Of a DNA stretch of 64,000 nucleotides, positions 47,564-60,500 are shown piece after piece; position 1 is the first letter of the stretch; each line of letters opens with the position of its first letter. Both the position numbers and the translations under genes were made by a program. Origin of the DNA: Atopsyche davidsoni (lineage: Eukaryota; Arthropoda; Insecta; Trichoptera; Hydrobiosidae); assembly GCA_022113835.1 (NCBI GenBank), contig JAILWY010000015.1, forward strand, positions 8,222,501 to 8,286,500, given 5' to 3'. Below the pieces are notes generated by a model. That model had not been told where the DNA came from. It ran no database searches and saw only the letters and a program-made list of their open reading frames with translations.

Positions 47564-47761
47564 CAGTGGTGAGATTAAAATCTAATATAAAGTATGCCTG
47601 TACACATGTAAAAAGTGTACTGCTTCAAAGCAACGAAATTTTGGTGTTTTTACCGACTTGTTGGTTACGCTAGATTGCATTTCGGTTTGAACAAGTATTT
47701 TCACTTAAATATGTAATTCAGAACTGCTGGAAGTCTGCAGTACAGTTGAATTAGTAATACA

Positions 47762-47825
47762 AAGACAAACATATGTTCAGTGAGATGGTCACCGACCTCC
47801 TCTGGGGAGAAGCACTTGATGAAGA
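47762..47825 (+). repeat. L1t tail fragment
   Basis: ATGTTCAGTGAGATGGTCAC then CGACCTCCTCTGGGGAGAAG and CACTTGATGAAGAA match the tail of the L1t/LINE-like family. It translates as EMVTDLLWGEALDEE, the usual ORF end. Confidence 0.65.
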
Positions 47826-49754
47826 AAATCCTTTACATATGCATACCCAAGTGATAATTTAAACCGAAAACGTCTCTAGCAATAGGGTTCCTGGAAACCC
47901 GATTGTTTAGAAGTGCAATGACGTATAGACGCTTCTCGCAGAGGTTCTCTCAAATAGTGATATCCAAAAGTAAATGAATTTAAAACTAAAATAAAAACTA
48001 TCTTTTTACCTTGTATGTATATTAAAACGATCCTTAGTAATTAAGTGTTGCTTATATACGAGAGAGGCAGTATAATGTGCATTGAGTTAATGCGTTACGG
48101 GAAATTTGACGCGTGTTTTGATGACTATATAAAAAATACACTTGCTGCTACTTTAGACCATAAAAATATAATGATAGAAAACGGTGGAGATTGTTTCAAA
48201 GTACGAGCACAAAAATAGCCGTGGTCTTTTATAGAGTCAGTGCCCACCAGTGATGGGTATGATCGAAAGGCTTTCATAGTCATAGATTCATGATATTTTA
48301 GTGTGTTTTTAAAATTTGTCTTTGACACTGATGATTTTAAGGCTCAAGACAAAGAACGCCCGATTAGGCTAAGTGTGGAAATTAACGAAAAATGAACATA
48401 GTAATTTATATATTATATTATACATCCGAAATCTGCTTCTGCGCTTAATTACCTAGAATCGGGTGAGTTTTCATTATGAACTGAAATACTATCTTGAAAG
48501 GTATCGATGCACATATCCAGTTAGTTTGCATTCTGGTTTGAAGTCATACCGGGTTTTGTGGTTTCATTCCTTTCCCGTGCACACATTATTGCACTTACGT
48601 TATAGTGCACGGTTATATATACTATTTTATTTAATATAGCATCCAATAAACAATAAGTGCAAACACTCACGTTTAGTTTCTAATATTTTAAAAAATATAC
48701 GAAGGGGCACGTTTGTGTGCCATCGATTTAAAAAAACAAGTATAAATTTTGCTGAAGATGTGCTCTGTGGTTTTTGCTGCTATTGTTTGGAGAACGTTTT
48801 CCTTGGTCTTAAGCCAGAAGCCAAGGAAAACACCCCCCAAAGTAAAATATTTGATTAAAGTCGACGATCAAAATAACTCGATTATCCCCATATAAATGAG
48901 AAGTGTATTCATATTGATTATTTTTTTAAGTTACAGTGCTATTCTCTGCGCACGTTGAGTGTAAACGGCAGAGAGATGGTATCAATTCTACTTTAGCAAT
49001 TGGCAACATTGCCGCGTGTATTTCTGCATGATAATGCCTCGCTCCGGCAAATTATCCAATCGTAAAGCAAAAGCGCCATTTCTGAAGACCACCACATCGA
49101 TGCTGTCTGCAAAGAGAGGAAAATACACCGAACTGAAGTGAACTTGTAAATACGCCACGCTATACGATCAAGTGTAGTCACTGCTAGAATAAAGCTCCAC
49201 GCAGTGAAAATTACTTGCATGCCCATCGAATTCGGTTTACCGTGGAATGCACTACTGATTCTATCTCTTCAATTAAAGTGTATCAGATTTTTAAATTTTT
49301 TTGTTGTTGATACAATGAAGTTCACCCAAAACCCTACCTGCGGTGGGAGTTGCTTATCTTTTACTATAATAATTCAAATGGTTTTGAAATTATGTGCGCC
49401 CGTATCTAGTATTTAATAATAAAAAAAATATTTGATTGGTATGAAATGTATTGCTCCTTATTCGGACCAATACCTATGATTGTATTCGTCTCGCGTATTT
49501 TTTTATTTTTTGTAATTTTCGAATATGTTAGCACCATCATATCAGAGTTACATATATTCGTAATCAATACAAATTATAAATATTTTTATCGCCGATGATT
49601 ATTTGTATTGTGTTGATCGTGACCTTGGCTACCTAGTGCTTAATCTCCACGCTTCAGATACACATATTGTGTAATCGAACCAAACCTGTCTTGGCCGAGC
49701 TGAACGTCGGAGACAAGTCTCTCCCTGAACTAGGAGAGATTTCTTTCAAGATGT
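47826..49754. other. Intergenic or intronic DNA, nothing recognised
   Basis: Short frames around 48125-48328 and 48993-49416 have no recognised relatives. Confidence 0.35.
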
Positions 49755-49980
49755 TATGCTATAATTGATTGATTGGGCAGCAGCAATACTCAGACTTTTC
49801 CTTCCAATATAAAACTGCGGTGTAGAAGGATCCGAGGACCTACTATACTATTTTCTCCTTAGAAAATCATGAACACTGGCTCAGCATGAGTACAAGGTAT
49901 GAAGAAGAATACTTCTTCATCAAATTCCTCTCCTCAGAGGAGGTGGGTGACCATCTCGCTGAACACATTTTCGGCTGTAC
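49755..49980. repeat. L1t tails, inverted pair
   Basis: The plus-strand part (49765-49905: GGGCAGCAGCAATACTCAGA, CAATATAAAACTGCGGTGTA, GGTATGAAGAAGAA) meets a minus-strand tail (49908-49975: CTTCTTCATCAAATTCCTCT, CCTCAGAGGAGGTGGGTGAC). The two copies thus join tail to tail at about 49906. Confidence 0.7.
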
Positions 49981-50324
49981 TCCCGACTTCCAGCCACGCT
50001 ATGTTAACTTTACTAGATAATACAAATTTGCGACTTGGGTTTCGGTTCGGTTAATCGAATAGTTTAATAGGTTTTATTACATAGTTTTATCTCATGATGC
50101 TTTTGTCACGCGTCATTTGAATATTTTCTGAAATAATATACTCGGAGCCGGAGCACTCAGGACGGACTTCGGCCATTGATAGCATCCGGGCAGATAGCCG
50201 CCTCGTGGGCAAACTCCGGTCTGTGTTGCCCACTCGTGAGAATTTTCCCACAGGCGGGGGATTTCGGAGGCATTTTGACACAAGAAAACAAGATAGGTTA
50301 TTTTTTTTATATATTTTACGTGAT

Positions 50325-50785
50325 TAGAAGTTCAATATTTTTGACAGAGAGTACTTGGTGGAATGCCATTTTAATATTTTTGTATTTTTTTTTTTTTTTT
50401 TTAATAAAATACTTTATATACGTTGGTATATAATACGTTGGCATTATTAAACAGTTTGATAATGCCAACGTGAAAGGTTGGCGAAACCGGTCACTAATAA
50501 AAATAAAAATGTGGAAAATCACTCAAGTATTTTATTCAAAAATATTAAAATGGAATTCCACCAAGTACTCTCTGTCAAAAATATTGAATTTCTTAATATT
50601 TTTGAGTAAAATACTTGAGTGATTTTCCACATGTTCGTTTCTATTTGTGACCGGTTTCGCCAACCTTCCACGCTGGCATTGTCAGAGTCTCTGAGAAACT
50701 CTGTTTGATAATGCCAACGTGAAAGGTTGGCGAAACCGGTCACAAATAAAAACGAACATGTGGAAAATCACTCAAAAATATTTCT
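50325..50785. repeat. MITE family M1 cluster, three rearranged pieces
   Basis: A forward copy (about 50332-50560) contains an added T-run. It is followed by an inverted piece (about 50545-50690, with TATTTTTGAGTAAAATACTT and GACCGGTTTCGCCAACCTT), then another forward half (about 50703-50785, AATGCCAACGTGAAAGGTTG). ACCAAGTACTCTCTGTCAAA faces its own reverse complement, so the cluster is a large imperfect fold-back. Confidence 0.75.
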
Positions 50786-51224
50786 ACGTGATTATACAAA
50801 TTAGCAATCGCTTTATTGAAAATATTGATTTACTCATCGGAATCTGAGAATTTGTGTAATGCGGCTGACCTGTGATCGCTCTGCGCATATTCGAGCAAAA
50901 AAACTCTTGTTTGTAGTGTAATTGTCAGATACGCACTCGTACCCCTTAAAACTTAAATTTTTTATATTTTATTGCTTGTATGAATTGCACATACTGTTCT
51001 TATTTAACCTCTTTAGTTAACAACTGAACAATAAGTATGAAGTTATTTTTAAGCATCACTATTAATAGATCCATTGGAATTGGGTTCATGTAATATTGAT
51101 AATATAATCAAATTAATCACTATCACACATTGACCTGATTCCCAAGAGTAATAACATAAATAATGTGAATAATAGATATTTTTTAATAATTTGTATTGAA
51201 ACATGTTATGTCAATGCAACATGT

Positions 51225-51320
51225 CTTCGACCAAGAAACAAGTTTGACCCTTATAACATCAGACAAGGATTAAACTGGGGACTTCTCGAGACTCCACGGT
51301 CTAACCACCGAAGCAGAAAG
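51225..51320 (-). repeat. tRNA-derived SINE head, minus strand
   Basis: On the minus strand, TCGGTGGTTAGACCGTGGAG is followed by GTCCCCAGTTTAATCC, in A-box then B-box order. It lies about 95 bp before the first recognised exon of the TMEM53-like gene. Confidence 0.5.
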
Positions 51321-51413
51321 CAACCATGTTTTAGTATTAAGTGTTATACTAACCTACTAAAATTTTGCTTTGTATGTAATAATTAAAAATAGTATATCTT
51401 TATTTCTTTTCAG

Positions 51414-51510
51414 CTTAATCTTGGCACTCGAAAACCAGCTGCCCCCAAAGAAGATAACGCCAATCATTAGACAGTAGAAGAAGAAGACACCGAGGGAAAT
51501 TCCACACAAG
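51414..51510 (+). other. 5' UTR part of TMEM53-like exon
   Basis: The acceptor TTTATTTCTTTTCAG at 51399-51413 opens an exon whose first 97 nt contain in-frame stops (NH-stop and a TAG) before the ATG at 51511. This shows that an upstream untranslated exon exists, but its position is not established. Confidence 0.7.
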
Positions 51511-54500
51511 ATGTCCGCTCTCAAAATGGCCTTCACGGTCGTGGGGATGTCCACCGGAAGGGCAGGTCTCATGAACACAAGTGTATGTATTTATTTCATA
51601 TTTATTTTTTTAAATAACCTTTACACTTTGCATAGTTATTGTCAAAAATGTCGAGAAACCAAATAAGTAGATATTGATGATTATCTTTGCTCATGGTGGT
51701 TTTCAAAATATTATGTCGTATTGTTTTCATATTTTACTCTGGAGAGGACCCCCACAGGAGAATAATTACTGCCTCAAATTTCTTTGTCCTTCAGGTGTTG
51801 GAGTGTGTTTGATGTGATGTTTTTTCACTTGTAGAGTAAATTTTCGGCCACCTGTCTCACGATGTCCAGCATCCAGAGTCGATTTCTCTCCAGCAAGGAC
51901 ATCACCAAGAACATTCAGTACATCAGCAACGAAAAAGGACTTAATCTCGAACGTGATCCTACCACACTCAAGTAATTATAACAACCTCCAATCCTTTGCT
52001 TTAACTTGATTCTTTTTAATTTTTTACTGGAAACTAATTACCATTTAACTTGAAACTAATGAACCTATAGTAAGTACTAATTAAATATAAATAGATAAGA
52101 TTGTCTTTAATAGCATTGAATTGTTAAAAGTACGTTTAATTGGTGATTCCCATGTGTCTGGTCATATCAGGTAATTGATTTTATAAGTGAATTCATTATT
52201 ATTGTTAAATTCCAAGTAATTTGTGAACATTGTCTATGTTTGATAATAAAGATAAAGTATGGACAGTATTTTGTTTACAATAAATGCTAAATGTTTTCAC
52301 AGATAGTCACAGAGACAGTAAGGACTGATTATGTTATGATAATAATTGACTTCTGAATAAATGTTGTTGATCGGTAAAGGCTTTCATGCTTGCCTTTGTT
52401 CTCGAGTTGCCTTGGGATATTTTACCACTGTTGCATTTGCTAACCTTTTGTGGATTCCTATTTTAACATATGTAGTATAGTAATACTAAAGGTGTATTTT
52501 ATTTGTATTTGAGAGTGGTTTTATAATATTTTCGAACAGAAGTCAAAAATGCTATAAGACAAAATAATTACTCCCAAAAAAAAAATCATTTTTATTTATA
52601 TTAAAACAAAGCAAAGGTGATCCAAGACTATCTTTTATCAACTTAACCTTTACAACATTGATTTTATATCTGAAGGTGTCTGATGATTACGACTGATTAT
52701 TTCACGTTTTATCTATTGCCTAATTGGTTTTTATAATCAACAGTTTTATGAATGTAAATATAAACTCAAATACTCTTCGCTCATGCCAATGCTAAAGGTT
52801 AAATTTTTTTAGTGTAATTATTTTATGTTATGCGTTGATTAAATTCCATTATATTGTAAACGATAATAAAAAAATCTGATATTTTTTATAAAGTTTTTTT
52901 TTAATTAACAAAACACCGTGTAAAGGTTATGTTTTACTGTAAAAATATTTTAACCCAGCATTTCTATTGAATTTTAAAAGATAAAAGTACTAGTTTCGGT
53001 TTGAGACTCTTCAGTCATCATCAATCTGGTGGCAAAAAATTACATAAAAATGTATGCGAATATAATATTTGTTGTTGTAAATTATTTACTCAGTATTTTT
53101 TGTCACCTGAAAATGGCTGAAGGCTCTCCTCGAATAAAAGATTTTAACAAGAGTGAGCATTCAATGAAAAGTAAATGTAAGTTTTTAGGCTGTTAATCAA
53201 GCAATGTCGAATTTTGACTAATGCTCCAAACTATCGGCTCTTGTACTGAAACCATTCTCAATTAATAAAAATACCTCCAGTACTACAGTGTTGATACATT
53301 CAGGCGAACAACCAAGAAAATATTCCAAAGAGATATTTGTATCAAACACTAAAATTCTTACTAGCCTACAGGGGGCAAAAGGATTGAATCGTCAGGCTGC
53401 GATCAATCATTTTTTTTATTTACCGTTTCATACCAATACCATGTATTTTGAACATTGTCAACACAAAAATCCAGTATGGTTGTCAGACCTATTCATTATT
53501 CAACAGTCTCCATGTATTGAAATATGTCCTGTGATTTATTGTGGTGATGATAAAATAGTTTACTTTTGTAATTACTGATAATAGTTATCAAATACACACA
53601 AATACTATTCTCAAATAAATATAATTCTATGTTGCTTGGTTTTATCTAGTAAGTGGTTAACATCATAATTATGAAAGTTGAGAATAAATTGAAAATCATA
53701 ATAAATGACTCTGTTTTCTGTGGCTTTTGAATTTTTTCATAGATACAATATTAAACTATAAAATGACCACAAGCTTTATTCGCTTGAAAAACCGTAATAC
53801 TCACAATTATAATGCTTGGTTCATTGAATTGCACAATCTATACAACTATTCTAACTATGTACACGTTTAATGAATATTCAAGTTCACTGAGAGGTATTAT
53901 TCTCACCGGTACTCCTGAAATTAGGTTACGAGCAAGGAAACTTAAATATTACATTTGATTTCATAGCATTAAGAGGAATGCTTCTGCTCTATTTCAAAAA
54001 ATAAAAGGTGTTTTTATTCACGTTTTAAAAATTTATTTATAAAAAACACCTACAGATCAATGTGTACAGATTATGATAAAAAAATTTATTCAATTGATTA
54101 ATTTTTATTTCAGGCTAGTCAAACCTTTAGACAAACCTCTCTGCGTGATGCTGAACTGGATGCTCGCCAAGCAGAAGCACATCCACAAGTACGCGGAGAT
54201 CTACCTGGAGCAGGGATACGACGTCCTCTCCGTGAGCTGCACACCCTGGCAACTGCTGTGGCCCACCAAGGGATCCCAGGTTAGCCCTCATCCTCGCAAC
54301 CCTTTCCACATGCAAACTAGAGTCCTCCTCATTAAGCTTAGTAAGAAATTCCAGCTTGTGTTTCGTACGAAAGAAATCAGCATGTAACAATATACTAAAG
54401 CCTTTTCAATTCACATAAAAAATACATATGCTAGAAATGCAAAAAGAGACCATCAATATCATTTTGAAAAAGTTGATTAAAATATGTGCCCTAATAAAAT

Positions 54501-57500
54501 GACAGTGTTTTGATGAGTTATCTGCAATATATATTAAACTACAAATATTAATAGCCAAATTGCTTGCAGGCTACAATAATATTTTTGTTTCGGATGAGAC
54601 ACAAGCAAAGGTCTTAATGCATATTAAATTTAGATTGCATTTCAGTCTACACTCATAGTTCCAATGAGTCAGCATTGTGCCATTTGACTTGATAAGTAGC
54701 CATTATTACCTTATCAATTGTTTAAAATTTAAATCAGGCTATTGTCGTGATATTACAAAATACTTGATTTGGGTTGATCTGATTGCTTAATGTTTACACG
54801 GTAAATAATATGCAAATAAAAACTTTTAAATTTTCATTGTATATAGTAAAGTGTACTTGCTTAAAAATATTTTTTGTCATAATCATTGCAATAGATCTGA
54901 TTTTGCAATAAAAAGGCTTAAAGAATTCATTTCAAAGGCACGGTGCACTCTCGTTACATGCGTTTTCCTATTCTTTACTTTGTTCAAGAGTAGGAAATAT
55001 CAAATAATCTGCTTTTTACTTGTACGTCATCTGTGTTAATCTGTTTCGTGGTGGGAAAATGAACGATTTCGATCCACTTATGTTTTACGCATATTTTTGC
55101 GCAGTCGTTTTCAATTTCTTGCATCATATTTCATTAGTGCTACTCCCATTACTGTTGGTGCTGTAATTGTGTCATTGGGAATGGTTTCCGGCTGCATCCT
55201 CTTTTAAATATATAGCTTTAAATCACTGTTATTTTGTAATGTGGTTTCGCTATAATAGCAGCTTTTTTTAGGAAACTGTTCTACACCCAAAGACGTTATT
55301 ACATTACCTGATAATACATGTATTATTATTTCCCCTATGGTTTAAATGTAAGTATATTTTGCTTTTTCAGTTCCGCAGCCCTACCAGCTTTTATATCTTA
55401 TTTACTAATACAATTCTCCCATTTTTCTAGCTTTATATAATAATTTTATTCTATAAATTACTTATTTATTTAAATATGACATGTACTGCATATATATAAG
55501 TATCGTTATTATCAATCTTGAACTCGTATATGTAAATATAGTATGTATTTATAATAACACCATTACATCATATGAAACAACTCTTTTTAATAATAAGTAT
55601 TTATGAAATATGACTGATAAGTTATTTTCGAAATTAACTATAATTTTGACTCAAGATTATGATAATGTTAATATAAGCACACGTTATGTTGCTTTTCTTG
55701 TTGGAATCTGTCGTAATTTAACTATAAAGTTTAGATTTGGACATACTTTTTATTTGATCCTGTAAAACCATATTACAATCACTCAAATCAAAAATCATTT
55801 TTTTTAGACAAATTGAATGATGAAGTGCTTAATTAGTACTTAAACATCATACAAGTCGTGATATTAATTTAATCTAGTATTTTATCTTGATATTGTAAAT
55901 ATATTTTTGTGTTTAAAGAACACTTGAGTTTTCAGTTGATTAATTTTATTACGGATACGTTGATAATATATACTTATTCATAGTGGTGGCCTTTTATCAT
56001 TACGCTGTTGTCATGTCCGAACTTGTTTTGATTTTTTCAGTTTGTTTGCTAGTCTCTTTATTTTGTAGAATTATTTTTTAACTGTTTGTGAAATTATTGA
56101 ATAATTGTACAACAGGTTTAGATATGACATTGACGATACATTTATCTCATTCATTTATAGTCTCTAACATCCATTGAATCAATAAGTTATAAAAAAAAAT
56201 TATAAGTATTTTTAGATATACATACTTACAAATACCAGAGATCTAAAGATCATCTGTGGTTGTATTTTATTGCTTCGATCCGCTTGGTTACTTGCCTTTT
56301 CCGTTTGCTGCTACTACTCTTAGCGAGTAGTTTTGCTTGTGGACTCGTCTTTTGAATTATGTGATCTTCGTGAAGTATACATAAAAAAAATCACACCCGA
56401 ACACAAACCTGAATAAAATAAACTAACTGAACAAAGTGTGTAATTTATTTGGGCAATTCAAAGGCTCGTGTCTTTATCATATCATTACTTATCAAACTAC
56501 TTTATATTATCATTATTTATAATATGCATATCGAAATAATATATATTAAAGCTAGATCCCCGATACATATATATTTATGTCCTGATAAGTTAATTTATAT
56601 TTTATTAAGGTACCCTTAAACATAGACTTAGAATAAGCTTCTTTTATAATAATTATCATCAAGTCATGTTTCATTAAAATAAAATAATTTATTATATTTT
56701 CAAAAGATAAGTCTTAAGATTTGTATTAGAGAAATTGGATTAGAGTAAATTTGTTTTAGTGTATTGAATTAAAGAAATATTTTTATTTAGTACTTATTAC
56801 AGTATTTTCTTAGATTTGTATTGGATGTTGTATTAGATTGTATTCCAAAAAATATTTATAAATTTCAGCTGACCTGCTGTTTGATTTGAAAAATTACTAG
56901 TAAATATAGTTTTGACCGGTCTTAAATTATTTTATTTGATGTTATTTATGTGGTATATTTACTTAATACTAACAGCCGAATATTCTCAATATGATGCAAC
57001 AAGTCACTAGGGTTTTTGTAATATTGTGATCTAAAGGGTGCTTATATCTACATAACATACTCACTGTCTTCTTTAAAAGTTGCCGAGAAAGCAATTATAT
57101 TACAAAAATAAAACTTAATGATTTTGCGCACCTCCGGCAATATTAGATTGTACCTTCATCTGCTTGAATACTCATAGTTACTAAAATCTATATTATTTCA
57201 CGGAGGTTCGAATCCTCATCAGACAAAATTCAGTCACAATTACCATTAACCCCCAGCTGAATATGTGGTTTGTTTCCGATTACCTTTGCAGCTAGTGGCC
57301 GCCGACGTGCTCCGGTTCATGGATTCCAACACATCTTTCAATCCGATAATTCTGCATAGCTTCTCCATAGGCGGCTACGTGTGGGGAGAGGTCCTCATGC
57401 ACGCCGCCTCCGATAAGAAGAGGTTGGTCACTCCTCAATCATGTCACGGATGGTTCTCTCTGGTTTCCTTTCCGTACACACTACTCGTTCACGGCCATCT

Positions 57501-60500
57501 CTTGCGACTTTTGGGACTTCTGTTTTTTTTTTTTTTTTTTAAGAAACTTGCTTTTATGTGTTGGTGTGTTTTAAAGATTTGGCTTAAATGTGCAGATGAA
57601 CTTCCTAATTCTGAGCTGCATTGCTAAATATTAAAAAAATACTAATATTTTTTTAAATATAAGCAAATAAGTCATTACTACTTGGGTTAGTGTAAAAGAA
57701 ATGAATATTTGATGAGTTAGTCACATCAATGAAAGAATCATTGAAAGCCATATGACAAATTAGTAGTTAAGTACAACTTTGTAATAATAAATTTTGGTTC
57801 TGCGCACTTTTGTCATTGATTTTCCACATACCGTGCTCACAACGCCTGCTATTATTTGGTCAAAGCAAAAGCACCACAACTCGCAACGGATCAGACGCTT
57901 CCATACTAACAAACGAGTTCCCTTGCAGCAACGGCAGCGAAGCGGCCCTCGCGGGCGGAGGCGACTCGTGCAGTGACGCAGAGCCGAGCAGAGCTGAACC
58001 GTCACTCTTATGTTGTTGTTGTCTTACAGTTAGTAGCAGCAGACCTCCTCAACTTCATGGCGAACAACAATACCTTCAGTCCCTTGGTCCTCCATGGGTT
58101 CTCCGTTGGTGCTTATATGTGGGGTGAGGTACTCATGCATGCCTCTGCCGATAAACCAAAGTAAGCCAGATCACTTATTACCAACCAAATACCACATGGA
58201 TTATGTTATCATATTTTTACGACTTAATTTTTTTTTAATCTTATTTTTTCAGTGCTTCTTTTTTATTTACTGTTTATGAGTGGGGCATTTCAATTTAATT
58301 AGTGGAATATCACAGTAACTTAATCTCATTTCTCTAATAACACTATGATTTCTTTTGAAGGGAATATTATATATATCTTTTTTTTTTAAATTCTATTCGA
58401 CAAAACAAACAAACATGTCATATCGATTATCACAGAAATTTCAATAGATTCTCTCTAAACATCAATATAGGTTTATTTTAGTGCTAATCTATTGAATAAA
58501 TGTCAGATAAATAAGCAGTTCACACCCTGGCTTAATCAAGTAGGCTAAATCTTACAGCTGATTGATTTAAAATCATTTGAATGATGTTAATTAATTGAAG
58601 TGCGCCCACAACTATGCCTAATATAATATGTATATGGGTGTGGATGATACTTGTGCCTTGTATTTAAAGAAAGGTGCTTTATTTTTTTAACCTATAAAGG
58701 TTCATGCACAATGCTGTAAATGAAACTGAATTTACTTTTATCAGTTTTTAATTGAAAAAATGCACCTTCATGAACATTTCGCAGTGAAGCTGAATGCCTC
58801 ATAAATCTTTGTTCAGTTTTGTTTACAGCAATGTGTACGCACCACAACATTAATTCTCTTTCTTCCTGTTATAATAAAAAAATATTTTTTTATTACTATT
58901 ATAAATATATTTCAGATTCTTATAAGTAATTTTTCAAATTTCTCAAATGAAAATAATAATTTAATATAAAAATTTCAAATTTCATGTTATCATGCTATGT
59001 TCAGCTTCCACTATATTTGGAAGATTTTTTATATCAGTTGAAATATTTGCATACTTAATTTTCACAATATATGATGTCAAACTGTACATCAGCATAGATT
59101 TAGATTTTATTGATGATTATTATTTGATATAATCTCATGTTTTTCACTCGTACAGGTCTATTGTGTATACAATATTTATTCAATCGATTCACACATGAAA
59201 CTGGTGTATATAGCAACCTAAGTACATAAGTTCTGCCCTTTCGAATAACGAGTCGAATTCTCATCAGTTACAGCGGTGCCGTAGCTTTATTTGTTAGAGT
59301 ACCGAGCCACGGTATCTGTTGGTTTGAATCCCGCTGGTTTATTGCCAGGTTTTATTATTATTATTTATTATATCCCTAAGGATTATTCTCCTTGTTTAAT
59401 GTTTGAATTGATCACCTAAATTGTGTATATATTTTAATTATGTTGTCACCCTTGAAAAATCTGATATCTTATTGTATAGTGATTAAAAATAAGTGAGAAT
59501 GAACATTAAATTTATGAAGATAAATTGTAACAATACCGTCAAGTAAATGAAACGGAATTTTTTAAACAAAACTGACATAGTTGTGTCAGATATAAAGTGA
59601 TACTGTTTCTAGAAAAAAAGTCTCAATACAAACAATATTATTTGAGAAAATCTGTCTTACTCATAAATGTAACCATTAGTCAGTTATTATTGACATAAAT
59701 AATGTAAATTCTTGAAAATGGACTTGAAATGACGATTTCGAGAAACAATTTGGCGTGAAGCTTCCCGTGGGTTTGAAATGCCTCAGGAACATTGCACTGC
59801 ATGTGCCGATGGTGTTGGTTGCAGGTACCTGCCGGTGTTGGACCGCATCATGTCGCAGACCTTCGACAGCGCGGCTGACGTTAGTGAAATACAGATCGGT
59901 GTCCCCCGAGCAGTCTTTCCCAAGAACCTAGCCATGCAGTCCGCCCTCAACAAATATATTGTGTAAGTACGGTTGCTGACCCAGTTATTCTGAACATTTA
60001 CATCTACTGCTGATGTTTCATTTTCAACAATAAACCTAATATGAAAATAATCAAAGAGGTATCATGAATCTGGGTTTCGCTTCTAGCATTGAAAAATATA
60101 TTCCATATTCTTACAATGACTGCGCCCTCAGGTACCACATGAAGACATTCCACGAGGCGGCTACTATCCACTACCTGCGCTCCAGCCAGCAGTTCCACCG
60201 CAACCTGTGCAAGGCGCCCGCACTGTTCTTGCTGAGCAAGACTGACCCCGTCGGGGCCGAGGACTCTAACCGGCGGGTCCATGACTCTTGGAAGAGCCTA
60301 GGAATCAAGGTCAATTTAAACGCAAGATTTCGTATAATACAAATTGACTAATTTAAAAATTATTTTACTGATAGGTATAGTTTAGATGTTCTTCATATTT
60401 TTCATTTATTTAGCCAATTGGCCAGAGATTTTGATATTCAACAGAAAAAATTATGTAAAAAAATATACATAATCACATTCAATAATGTATGCGAGAGCTT

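Noticed and set aside
54127..54390. 87-codon minus-strand frame
   Set aside because: It lies antisense to the TMEM53-like exon 54114-54279 and is a codon-bias shadow.
57185..57225. tRNA T-arm-like GGAGGTTCGAATCCTC
   Set aside because: Only the T arm is convincing. No A box or acceptor stem is found upstream at the right distance.
59271..59345. tRNA gene
   Set aside because: A- and B-box-like strings are present, but acceptor and anticodon arms do not pair into a cloverleaf, so I call it a SINE head.
60004..60282. 92-codon minus-strand frame
   Set aside because: It is antisense to the TMEM53-like exon 60132-60309, with no splice support of its own.
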